From NCBI GenBank assembly GCA_017438085.1, contig JAFRWH010000178.1:1-9548 (forward strand): a DNA stretch of 9,548 bases. Direction: 5' to 3'. The notes beneath the pieces were generated by a model that saw nothing but the letters and a program-made list of their open reading frames with translations, did not search any database and was not told the DNA's origin. Each line of letters begins with the position of its first letter. Positions within the stretch are counted from its first letter, which is position 1. A program made the position numbers and the translations under genes. Source of the stretch: Bacillota bacterium (GTDB lineage: Bacteria; Bacillota_A; Clostridia; Peptostreptococcales; Anaerovoracaceae). Positions 1-6,216 of this stretch are shown here, piece by piece.

Positions 1-245
1 ACCCCTACACCAAGGCTCTGCTTTCCGCAGTACCCATCCCTGAGATCGGTGCAAAGAAGGAAAGAAAGGTAATCAAGGGCGAGCTTACATCGCCCATCAA
101 CCCCGGCGACGAATGCCGTTTTGCAAAGCGTTGCCCCTTCGCCACCGAAGAATGCTTCCACAAGACACCTGCTCTTGAGGAAATCATACCCGGACACTTC
201 GTGGCTTGCCACCATGTCCGTGAGATCAACGATATCAAAGAGTAA
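1..245 (+). CDS. Oligopeptide/dipeptide ABC transporter ATP-binding protein, C-terminal fragment
   Basis: The last 80 codons of a gene that begins before the window are visible, in the frame starting at base 3 and ending with TAA at 243-245. The ATPase core (Walker A, signature, Walker B) lies outside. What remains matches the C-terminal extension special to peptide-transporter ATPases (OppD/OppF/DppD/DppF type, oligo_HPY domain): a PYTKALLSAVP opening, a GE-x-x-SPINPG turn, then CRFAKRCPFA and a final HFVACH. Four cysteines, at fragment residues 38, 44, 51 and 69, are spaced as in family members reported to hold an iron-sulfur cluster. The protein would sit on the cytoplasmic face and power peptide import. 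The substrate-binding protein gene follows after 51 bases, so the two belong to one transport locus. Whether this is the D or F subunit cannot be decided from the fragment. Confidence 0.9.
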   Translation, partial: PYTKALLSAVPIPEIGAKKERKVIKGELTSPINPGDECRFAKRCPFATEECFHKTPALEEIIPGHFVACHHVREINDIKE

Positions 246-296
246 AGCCTCTTGATAATAATCCGTGTTATTACAACTAGGAAAGGAAGAAAAAAA

Positions 297-1850
297 ATGA
301 AGAAATATCTTGCTCTTCTCATGGTCCTTGTTCTTTCCCTCGGCGTACTGTCCGGCTGCGGCGGCGGCTCCGGCTCCGGCGACGGCGGCTCCAGCTCCGG
401 AAAGACTCAGAAAGACAGGATCATCATCGTGACCGAGGAAGAACCTGCACATCTCGGACCCAGACAGAACTCTGTCGCACAGGGCCTGCCCAGCGGTCTG
501 ATCTATGGATCTCTGATCAGATACGAAGATGACGATGCATCCTTCTACGGCGACCTGGCTACCGAATGGGAGTGGCTGGACGACCTTCACCTGAAGTTCA
601 AGCTCAGAGAGGGCGTTAAGTTCTCCAACGGCGAAGACTTCACCGCTGAAGACGTTCTGTTCTCCTTCGCTCAGACCAAGACTGACTCCACCGCTATCTC
701 CACCATGGCATGGTACGATGACGTCAACTCTTATGCTCCCAGCGATTACGAAGTAGTTCTGGCCTTCAATTATCCGTACTATCCTGCTATGCAGGTATGC
801 TGCGGCGGCCGTACCTGGATCGCTGACAAGACCACCTATGAAAAGGTCGGCGAAGATGAGTACAAGCTCAATCCTGTCGGCACCGGTCCGTACGTTCTGG
901 ATTCCTGGACCACCGGTTCCAACCTCGTTCTGAAGAGAAACGACTCCTACTGGGGCGAGCCTGCTAAGACCGAATACCTTGAAATGCAGTTCATCTCCGA
1001 AGCTACCTCCAGAGTTATCGCTCTTGAGACCGGCGAAGCTGATATCTCCTACTACATCAACGGCAACGATGCAGACCGTGTAGACGCTCTGGACGGATAT
1101 CACATCGAAAGAGGCCGTGCATACAAGTACTACACTGTAGTTCTGAACATGCAGAACCCCAAGTTCGCAGACAAGAGAGTACGTGAAGCTCTGTGCCTGG
1201 CACTCGACCTTGACGCTCTGACCGACGCAACCTTCGACGGACAGGCTACCACCATGGTCTGCGCTATCCCCTCCAAGACTGAAGGCGCTACCCCCATCTA
1301 CGGCGGCGGCACCGGCAAGTGGGAGTACAACCCCGAAAAGGCTAAGCAGCTCGTTAAGGAAGCCGGCGTTGAAGGCATGGAATTCGAACTCCACATCGCT
1401 TCCGGCGGCGAATTCAAGACCGCTGCAGAAGCTGTTCAGGGTTACTGGGAAGCTATCGGATTCAAGGTAAACATCGAAACTTCCGCTCTTGCATCCAGAG
1501 AGCCTAAGGCCTCCGGCAAGCCCTGGGAAGCTTCCATCAGATCCGGCAACGCTTCTGAAGTTACCTCCATCCTGATCATCTATGACTCCGCATTCGGTTC
1601 CAGAGTCGGCAACAACGACGATTACCTCGACAGCCTGCTGGATCAGCTCGAACAGTGCTATGATACTGCAAAGAGAAAGGAACTCATCAAGACCACTCTG
1701 CAGTACATCTATGACATCAAGTACACCATGCCGTTCGCAGAAGTTGACTCCATCTATGGCGTAAGCGACAAGCTGGAGAACTACAAGTTCAAGCCCGGCA
1801 TCTCCCTCTGGGGACAGAATGCTGTAAACTGGGTAGTATACGAAGAGTAA
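297..1850 (+). CDS. Peptide-type ABC transporter substrate-binding lipoprotein (SBP family 5)
   Basis: A 517-residue extracytoplasmic solute-binding protein that would capture peptides (or a similar ligand) and deliver them to the ABC transporter whose ATPase ends just upstream. Residues 1-20 are a lipoprotein signal peptide (MKK, hydrophobic core, lipobox LSG-C with lipidated Cys21), followed by a Gly/Ser-rich tether of about 15 residues. The body shows the family 5 hallmark near residues 90-115 (LREGVKFSNGEDFTAEDV) and a later NLVLKRNDSYWG segment. Length is typical of DppA/OppA-like proteins. ATG 297 is preferred over an in-frame TTG at 252 because it follows AGGAAAGGA (279-287) and starts the signal peptide exactly. 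Every isoleucine codon I checked is ATC and C-ending codons dominate, suggesting very high expression compared with the ECF genes downstream. The ligand cannot be assigned from sequence; some relatives bind nickel or sugars. Confidence 0.95.
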   Translation: MKKYLALLMVLVLSLGVLSGCGGGSGSGDGGSSSGKTQKDRIIIVTEEEPAHLGPRQNSVAQGLPSGLIYGSLIRYEDDDASFYGDLATEWEWLDDLHLKFKLREGVKFSNGEDFTAEDVLFSFAQTKTDSTAISTMAWYDDVNSYAPSDYEVVLAFNYPYYPAMQVCCGGRTWIADKTTYEKVGEDEYKLNPVGTGPYVLDSWTTGSNLVLKRNDSYWGEPAKTEYLEMQFISEATSRVIALETGEADISYYINGNDADRVDALDGYHIERGRAYKYYTVVLNMQNPKFADKRVREALCLALDLDALTDATFDGQATTMVCAIPSKTEGATPIYGGGTGKWEYNPEKAKQLVKEAGVEGMEFELHIASGGEFKTAAEAVQGYWEAIGFKVNIETSALASREPKASGKPWEASIRSGNASEVTSILIIYDSAFGSRVGNNDDYLDSLLDQLEQCYDTAKRKELIKTTLQYIYDIKYTMPFAEVDSIYGVSDKLENYKFKPGISLWGQNAVNWVVYEE

Positions 1851-1875
1851 TCTGCTCAATCATACAGACTGAAAA

Positions 1876-1920
1876 CATCGGCAGGCCCTTACGGACCTGC
1901 CGATTTACTTGTATTATTTG
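1876..1920 (+). terminator. Probable intrinsic terminator of the peptide-transporter operon
   Basis: A 9-bp perfect stem, ATCGGCAGG (1877-1885) with CCTGCCGAT (1896-1904), encloses a 10-base loop and lies 26 bases after the stop codon of the binding-protein gene. The run that follows is T-rich (TTTACTTGTATTATTT) but interrupted, so termination may be partial. Confidence 0.75.
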
Positions 1921-1931
1921 CTTCACTGCTG

Positions 1932-1940
1932 TGATATAAT
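1932..1940 (+). promoter_or_regulatory. Extended -10 promoter for the membrane-protein gene
   Basis: TG-A-TATAAT is a perfect -10 hexamer (1935-1940) with the extended TGn motif (1932-1934). No convincing -35 sits at 16-18 bp; an extended -10 can work without one. A start near 1947 would give a leader of about 23 bases carrying the AGGAGAAGG ribosome-binding site (1959-1967). Confidence 0.6.
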
Positions 1941-1969
1941 AAATCAGTTATGCACGTTAGGAGAAGGCT

Positions 1970-2653
1970 ATGAGGATAGAACGCTTTGTCACCCTTAGAA
2001 AAGAATACAGAGATATGCTCAAATATCTGGTGGAGGATGCCCAGGGAAATGTTATCTATGTAGGGCCGAATTACTATTTCCATAAAAAAGGAGAGTATAA
2101 GAGCTTTTCATGGAAGCTGGCAGGCGCTTCGCTTCTTGTATTCGCATGCTGCTTTGTGAGCGGTTTCTTTAAATTCTCCGGAGAAGGCACCAGGACCATG
2201 GTCATAACCTATGTGCCCGAAGTGTTCGGCACTGCTATGGCCCTCTGGGCGGCAGGGAAGGGACTCTTCTATAACGAGCCTCTGCGCTATCACCAGTATA
2301 ACGGCAGCTTTGCCACCATACCCGCCCGTTTCCTTCTGGCTGCGGTAAGCGCATTCGCAGGCTTTGTTGCAATCATAGTATATAATATAATCTATGGCGG
2401 CATGCGGGCTCAGCTTCTGAATACCCTGCTTTATCTGGTGCTGAGGCTGCTGGTGCTGGCCGGTTCCGTGCTGATGATGCTTTGGCTGCGCAAAGTTGAG
2501 TTCATTGAAAAGCCCGGCATAGACCGCAATAGTCTGGATCTGTCCGAGGAGGACTCCATGGTGGAGGAGATGGACGATTTCGAAAAGAAGGTCCACGAAA
2601 CAGAGAAACGCCAGCCCGGATATCCCAGAGACAGAGATCCTTACAGGCACTGA
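1970..2653 (+). CDS. Unrecognised four-helix membrane protein
   Basis: A 227-residue protein I do not recognise. It has a charged, probably cytoplasmic N-terminal part (about 1-48), then four hydrophobic stretches at about 51-70, 76-99, 117-142 and 147-174. An acidic, charged tail (about 185-227) follows, with a short helix-like run of Glu/Asp/Lys and a basic, proline-containing end (RQPGYPRDRDPYRH). No signal peptide, catalytic motif or binding motif is apparent. ATG 1970 is chosen because AGGAGAAGG lies 2 bases before it and an extended -10 promoter lies just upstream; Met16 (2015) has a poorer site. It lies between a terminator and the ECF operon with 72 bases to ecfA1 and no clear terminator between, so read-through into the ECF genes is possible. 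A membrane role is supported; a link to transport is only a guess from position. Confidence 0.8.
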   Translation: MRIERFVTLRKEYRDMLKYLVEDAQGNVIYVGPNYYFHKKGEYKSFSWKLAGASLLVFACCFVSGFFKFSGEGTRTMVITYVPEVFGTAMALWAAGKGLFYNEPLRYHQYNGSFATIPARFLLAAVSAFAGFVAIIVYNIIYGGMRAQLLNTLLYLVLRLLVLAGSVLMMLWLRKVEFIEKPGIDRNSLDLSEEDSMVEEMDDFEKKVHETEKRQPGYPRDRDPYRH

Positions 2654-2686
2654 TCTGGCCTTGTCACTTTCCAGCAGTTTGGTCTC

Positions 2687-2715
2687 TTTACATAAGGCCA
2701 GTCGAATGATAAAAT
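2687..2715 (+). promoter_or_regulatory. Promoter for the ecf operon
   Basis: TTTACA (2687-2692) and TAAAAT (2710-2715) are separated by exactly 17 bp, and the -10 is preceded by TGA, giving an extended -10. Transcription would start about 2721-2726, only a few bases before, or at, the ecfA1 ATG (2726). Confidence 0.65.
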
Positions 2716-2725
2716 ACCTTTCCGT

Positions 2726-3595
2726 ATGGAAAACATCATAGAAGTCAGAAATCTCACATTTTCATACCCTGCGGAGGACGATTCCGCCGAAGCGCAGCCC
2801 ACTCTTAAGGATCTCAACATGGATATTAAGGAGGGCGAATTCGTCGCCATAGTCGGCCCCAACGGCTCCGGTAAATCCACCTTCGCAAAATGCCTTAACG
2901 CCTTGCTCATACCTGAGGAAGGCTCTGTTCATGTTGCGGACATGGATACAGGAGATGAAGACCTGATCTGGAAGATACGCTCCCAGGTGGGCATGGTGTT
3001 CCAGAATCCCGACAACCAGCTGGTCAGCTCCGTGGTGGAGGACGATGTGGCCTTCGGTCCGGAGAATCTGGGCGTGGATCCGGCGGAGATACGCCGCCGC
3101 GTCGATGAGTCCCTGAAGGCTGTAAATATGTACGAAAACCGAAGGAAGGGTCCTCATCAGCTGTCCGGAGGACAGAAGCAGAGAGTGGCCATAGCAGGCG
3201 TTCTTGCCATGCAGTCCCCCTGCATGATATTCGATGAACCCACCGCCATGCTGGACCCCTCCGGCCGCGCGGAAATAATAGATGTCATCGATCAGCTCCA
3301 CAGGAGCGGCAAGACTATAGTTCTCATAACCCACTTCATGGAGGAGGCTGCAAGAGCCGACCGCATAGTGGTATTAAAGGACGGTCAGCTGGCCATGGAA
3401 GGCACTCCGCTTCAGATCTTCGCTCAGGAGGACAGACTGAAGGAGATGAAGCTGGTGCTGCCCTTTGCCATAGAGCTAGCGGATCTTTTGAGAAGCAGGG
3501 GCATAGAACTGCCGAAGGATATCCTGAACGAGGACGATCTGATCCTTGCGCTTTCGGCATATGCTGATGGCAGAAAGGAGGGACCATGCGCGTAA
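2726..3595 (+). CDS. ecfA1: ECF transporter ATP-binding protein EcfA1
   Basis: A 289-residue ATPase of the energy-coupling factor module. With EcfA2 it forms the cytoplasmic ATPase pair that drives EcfT and interchangeable S components for uptake of vitamins or metal ions. Visible motifs: Walker A GPNGSGKS (44-51), Q-loop VFQNPDNQ (Gln93), signature LSGGQ (146-150), Walker B MIFDE (167-171), switch His203 in ITHFMEE. The FQNPDNQLV segment and DVAFGPENLG are typical of EcfA1/CbiO. The ATG at 2726 has no Shine-Dalgarno sequence, and an in-frame stop (TAA, 2693-2695) with no ATG, GTG or TTG after it rules out an earlier usual start. The gene overlaps ecfA2 by 10 bases. It is rich in ATA isoleucine codons, unlike the binding-protein and gap genes, which suggests modest expression. 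Confidence 0.95.
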   Translation: MENIIEVRNLTFSYPAEDDSAEAQPTLKDLNMDIKEGEFVAIVGPNGSGKSTFAKCLNALLIPEEGSVHVADMDTGDEDLIWKIRSQVGMVFQNPDNQLVSSVVEDDVAFGPENLGVDPAEIRRRVDESLKAVNMYENRRKGPHQLSGGQKQRVAIAGVLAMQSPCMIFDEPTAMLDPSGRAEIIDVIDQLHRSGKTIVLITHFMEEAARADRIVVLKDGQLAMEGTPLQIFAQEDRLKEMKLVLPFAIELADLLRSRGIELPKDILNEDDLILALSAYADGRKEGPCA

Positions 3596-4443
3596 GTGCA
3601 GAGCATCTTTATCACACCTATGGCAAGGGTCTGGCCTTCGAAACGGCTGCCATCAAGGATGTGAGTTTTACTATAGAGGAAGGCGAGTTCGTCTCCTTCA
3701 TAGGCTCCACAGGCTGCGGCAAGTCCACTCTTGCCCAGCATCTGAACGGGCTTCTGAAGCCGGACAGCGGCAAGGTGCTGGTGGATGGAAAGGACATCAA
3801 CGAAAAGACCGACGAGGCAATGGCGCTGCGCCACCGCATAGGGCTGGTCTTCCAGTATCCGGAGTACCAGCTTTTCGAGGAGACTGTAATAAAGGACGTC
3901 ATGTTTGGTCCCAAGAACCTCGGGTGCTCCGAGGAGGACGCTCTGAGGCGCTCCAGGGGGGCTCTGAGCCTCGTTTCCATAGATCCTGACATATTTGGTC
4001 AAAGATCTCCGTTTGAGCTTTCAGGAGGCCAGAAAAGGCGTGTGGCGATAGCAGGCGTGCTGGCCATGGAGCCTGAGCTTCTGATACTGGACGAGCCCAC
4101 CGCAGGTCTTGACCCGCAAGGCCACGACGAGATACTCGACATGATTATGGCCCTCCGAAAAGACCCTAAGCTCTCCATCGTAATGATCTCTCATAACATG
4201 GCAGATGTTACGGAGTTCTCGGACAAGGTGCTGCTGCTCTCCCACGGCGAGCTGCTGAAGATGGGAACCCCGGCAGAAGTCTTCGGAGATGAGGATCTTA
4301 TGGCCCGCTCCGGCATACTGCCTCCCCCGTCCGCAAGCTTTGTGCGCCGCCTGGCTGAAAAAGACAGCAGATTCAGTGGCCTCGGCCTTGCTCTGACAGC
4401 AGAAGCCGCAGCAGATGAAATAGCAAAGTCACTGCTGGTTTGA
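3586..4443 (+). CDS. ecfA2: ECF transporter ATP-binding protein EcfA2
   Basis: A 285-residue second ATPase of the energy-coupling factor module, partner of EcfA1. Motifs: Walker A GSTGCGKS (40-47), Q-loop VFQYPEYQLF (Gln90), signature LSGGQ (145-149), Walker B LLILDE (165-170), switch His203 in ISHNMADV. The FQYPEYQLFEETV stretch is characteristic of EcfA2 and separates it from EcfA1. The start ATG overlaps the last 10 bases of ecfA1 and has a strong AAAGGAGGG site (3574-3582) inside the ecfA1 coding region, implying coupled translation and near-equal output, as expected for a heterodimer. The next gene, ecfT, is unusually far away (156 bases) for this operon type, and that gap holds the structured element at 4477-4585. 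Confidence 0.95.
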   Translation: MRVSAEHLYHTYGKGLAFETAAIKDVSFTIEEGEFVSFIGSTGCGKSTLAQHLNGLLKPDSGKVLVDGKDINEKTDEAMALRHRIGLVFQYPEYQLFEETVIKDVMFGPKNLGCSEEDALRRSRGALSLVSIDPDIFGQRSPFELSGGQKRRVAIAGVLAMEPELLILDEPTAGLDPQGHDEILDMIMALRKDPKLSIVMISHNMADVTEFSDKVLLLSHGELLKMGTPAEVFGDEDLMARSGILPPPSASFVRRLAEKDSRFSGLGLALTAEAAADEIAKSLLV

Positions 4444-4476
4444 AATCATATCTACTTTACACAGACAATATTATCA

Positions 4477-4585
4477 GCTGAACCAGCGGCGGCGAAGGAC
4501 CGTTGCTAGCGCCAGCCCAAGCCAAAAGACCTCTGTCCTGTTTGGCGCAGGGCGAGAGCGCGGTCCTGAGTGTCGTGGGTTCAGC
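4477..4585 (+). other. GC-rich nested inverted-repeat element in the ecfA2-ecfT gap (possible structured RNA)
   Basis: The 156-base gap between ecfA2 and ecfT holds a long potential fold. The outer stem is GCTGAACC (4477-4484) with GGTTCAGC (4578-4585), 8 perfect pairs. Within it, GGACCG (4497-4502) pairs with CGGTCC (4561-4566). Further in, GCCC (4515-4518) can pair with GGGC (4550-4553) and GCCAAA (4521-4526) with TTTGGC (4541-4546), capped by GAC/GTC around CTCT. An alternative inner stem, GCGCCA (4509-4514) with TGGCGC (4543-4548), would exclude the GCCAAA stem. No T-run follows, so it is not a normal terminator. I could not match it to a riboswitch class I know. It could be a regulatory leader for ecfT, an RNA-processing site, or a small palindromic repeat element. 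All pairings were read by eye, not folded by program. Confidence 0.55.
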
Positions 4586-4599
4586 ACAGAATTAACGTA

Positions 4600-5412
4600 A
4601 TGGCATTAACAGACATCACACTGGGACAATATTATCCGGCGGAATCGCCTGTCCACAGCCTTGATTCGAGGACCAAGGTGCTGGGGACCTTCGGCTTTCT
4701 GATCTCCCTGTTCATAGCAAAAAGCTTTGTAGGGCTTTTGTTTGCAGGGCTGTGTTTGCTGTGCGTCATAAAGATATCCAAGGTGCCATTAAGATTCGTC
4801 ACCAGAGGCCTTAGACCCGTAATGTTCCTGATAATCTTCACCCTGATCATCAACATGTTCATGAGCGCAGGCGAGCACATGATCTGGGAGTGGGGCATAT
4901 TTCACCTGAGCCACGAGAGCATACACCGCGGTGGATTCATGGCCATAAGGCTTATACTGCTGATCTTCGGCTCCTCCCTTCTGACCCTGACCACCAAGCC
5001 CATAGAGCTTACCGACGGTCTGGAGAACCTGCTGGGCTTCCTTAAGGTCTTTAAGGTATCACCCCACGAGCTGGCTATGATGATGGGCATAGCTCTGCGC
5101 TTCATACCCACGCTGCTGGATGAGACCGACAAGATCATGAAGGCACAGACCGCAAGAGGCGCAAATTTCGAGACCGGAAAGCTTGTTGACAGGGCAAAAA
5201 GCCTTGTTCCTCTTCTTGTTCCCCTGTTTGTGAGCGCCTTCAGGATCGCAGCAGACCTTGCCATGGCAATGGAAGCCCGCTGCTACAGAGGCGGAGAGGG
5301 CAGGACCAGGCTCCATGCCCTTAAATACGGAAAGCGCGACCTTTTCGCCGCAGTGCTTTTCATCACTTATATTGCAGTAATGATACTGCTGCGCAGACTG
5401 CCGCTGATATAG
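4600..5412 (+). CDS. ecfT: ECF transporter transmembrane protein EcfT
   Basis: A 270-residue integral membrane scaffold that couples ATP hydrolysis by EcfA1/EcfA2 to movement of the S component. It opens with DITLGQYYPAESPVHSLDSR, the usual EcfT start. Hydrophobic segments lie at about 28-58, 72-90, 114-133 and 247-266. The two conserved coupling-helix signatures that dock into the ATPases are present: ARG (185-187, in AQTARGANF) and its counterpart ARC (226-228, in MEARCYRGG). ATG 4600 is chosen from this family start; an in-frame GTG at 4570 would add ten unlikely residues and falls inside the structured element. No Shine-Dalgarno sequence precedes 4600, which is odd in this genome. No S-component gene is in the window, as for group II ECF modules that serve S proteins encoded elsewhere. 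trmB follows after 3 bases. Confidence 0.94.
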   Translation: MALTDITLGQYYPAESPVHSLDSRTKVLGTFGFLISLFIAKSFVGLLFAGLCLLCVIKISKVPLRFVTRGLRPVMFLIIFTLIINMFMSAGEHMIWEWGIFHLSHESIHRGGFMAIRLILLIFGSSLLTLTTKPIELTDGLENLLGFLKVFKVSPHELAMMMGIALRFIPTLLDETDKIMKAQTARGANFETGKLVDRAKSLVPLLVPLFVSAFRIAADLAMAMEARCYRGGEGRTRLHALKYGKRDLFAAVLFITYIAVMILLRRLPLI

Positions 5413-5415
5413 ACC

Positions 5416-6054
5416 ATGAGACACAGACCAGTTAAAAACAAAGAACTTATCATAGAAGAAGGCCGGCAGTGGCTGGTATCAGAGCCTGAGAGCCTGAAGG
5501 GGCGCTGGGCTTCTCTTTTTGATGAACAAAAGCCCCTTTACCTTGAGATAGGCTCCGGCAAGGGAAAGTTCATAAGCGAAGAGGCTCTTAAGCATCCCGA
5601 AAACAACTATCTGGCCTGCGAGGGCGGCGGCAAGATCTATCCCCGCATACTTCAGAAGATAGCAGAGCTTGAGCTCACCAACCTTCGGGTAATACCTGCC
5701 TATCATCTTAAGGAGCGGCCCTGTTTCGAAGCAGGGGAGCTGGACGGCATCTATCTTAATTTCAGCGATCCCTGGCCAAAGGCAAGAAACGAAAAGCGGC
5801 GTCTCACACACAGAGGCTTTCTCGAGCAGTACAGGCAGTTCGTAAAGCCCGGCGGATTTCTGTGCTTTAAGACAGATAACGACGATCTCTTTGAATGGTC
5901 ACTGGAGGAGTTTGAAGCCTGCGGGCTGGATGTAAGAAGGGTCACAAGGGATCTTCACAACTCCGAATGGAAGGATGAGCTGGCCATGACCGAATACGAG
6001 ACCAAATTTTCGGAAAGGGGCAAAACCATAAATTATGCTTTTGTTGTTTTCTGA
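5416..6054 (+). CDS. trmB: tRNA (guanine-N7-)-methyltransferase TrmB
   Basis: A 212-residue S-adenosylmethionine-dependent enzyme that makes N7-methylguanosine at position 46 in the tRNA variable loop. The SAM-binding motif I is LEIGSGKGKFI (43-53). The TrmB hallmark NFSDPWPKARNEKRRL (115-130) contains the family's key Asp118 and basic residues. The C-terminal TEYETKF (192-198) and final INYAFVVF are typical. Length is normal for a bacterial TrmB. The ATG lies 3 bases after the ecfT stop with no clear ribosome-binding site, so translation is probably coupled to ecfT. In many Firmicutes the ECF genes are followed by truA, another tRNA-modification gene; trmB here fills a similar position. No strong terminator follows. 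Confidence 0.95.
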   Translation: MRHRPVKNKELIIEEGRQWLVSEPESLKGRWASLFDEQKPLYLEIGSGKGKFISEEALKHPENNYLACEGGGKIYPRILQKIAELELTNLRVIPAYHLKERPCFEAGELDGIYLNFSDPWPKARNEKRRLTHRGFLEQYRQFVKPGGFLCFKTDNDDLFEWSLEEFEACGLDVRRVTRDLHNSEWKDELAMTEYETKFSERGKTINYAFVVF

Positions 6055-6074
6055 TCCATTTTTGTTCAAACAGT

Positions 6075-6098
6075 CGTATTAAATGATTTTGCAATACG
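6075..6098. repeat. Weak hairpin after trmB
   Basis: CGTATT (6075-6080) can pair with AATACG (6093-6098) around a 12-base loop, 20 bases after the trmB stop. There is no T-run after it, so it is at best a weak 3'-end hairpin. Confidence 0.3.
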
Positions 6099-6111
6099 CA
6101 AGTATCCTAAT

Positions 6112-6140
6112 TTGAAATAGCATAAATCACTTTTTATTAT
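6112..6140 (+). promoter_or_regulatory. Promoter of gap
   Basis: TTGAAA (6112-6117) and TATTAT (6135-6140) are separated by exactly 17 bp in an AT-rich intergenic stretch. A start near 6147 gives a leader of about 70 bases that contains the hairpin at 6159-6192 and the AAAGGAGG site (6202-6209). Confidence 0.72.
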
Positions 6141-6158
6141 GGATAAAGCCATTTGAAG

Positions 6159-6196
6159 ATGATAAGATAGATACAGGAATCTTTCTTATCATTTTT
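6159..6196 (+). promoter_or_regulatory. Leader hairpin with T-run upstream of gap
   Basis: ATGATAAGA (6159-6167) pairs perfectly with TCTTATCAT (6184-6192). An inner AGAT/ATCT stem (6169-6172 with 6179-6182) closes a six-base loop. A TTTTT run (6192-6196) follows directly, and the gap ribosome-binding site begins 5 bases later. It resembles an AT-rich terminator placed downstream of the gap promoter: it may attenuate gap, protect its mRNA 5' end, or stop read-through from trmB. Confidence 0.55.
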
Positions 6197-6216
6197 AGTA
6201 TAAAGGAGGCAAGAAA

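Noticed and set aside
256..273. Small hairpin TAATAA/TTATTA with a 6-base loop between the ATPase and binding-protein genes
   Set aside because: It has only six A-T pairs, lacks a T-run, and is likely to occur by chance in an AT-rich gap. It could be a processing site, but nothing supports that.
252..296. TTG at 252 as an upstream start of the binding-protein gene
   Set aside because: It would put 15 charged residues before the lipoprotein signal peptide, while ATG 297 has a good ribosome-binding site and begins the signal peptide exactly.
2108..2650. Long minus-strand open frames opposite the membrane-protein, ECF, gap and MATE genes
   Set aside because: They are shadows of well-supported plus-strand genes: His/Gln-rich or otherwise unlike proteins, without ribosome-binding sites.
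4456..4474. TTTACA and TATTAT as an internal promoter before ecfT
   Set aside because: The boxes are only 7 bp apart, far from the 16-18 bp needed, and no alternative -35 fits the TATTAT.
4477..4585. Tetrahydrofolate riboswitch or small SRP RNA as identity of the ecfA2-ecfT element
   Set aside because: A GCGAGAGC-like hairpin recalls part of the THF riboswitch, but the other conserved parts and the pseudoknot could not be found. The SRP apical loop sequence is absent on both strands.
6153..6181. TTGAAG at 6153 as a second gap promoter
   Set aside because: No acceptable -10 lies 16-18 bp downstream; the sequence there is GGAATC or similar.
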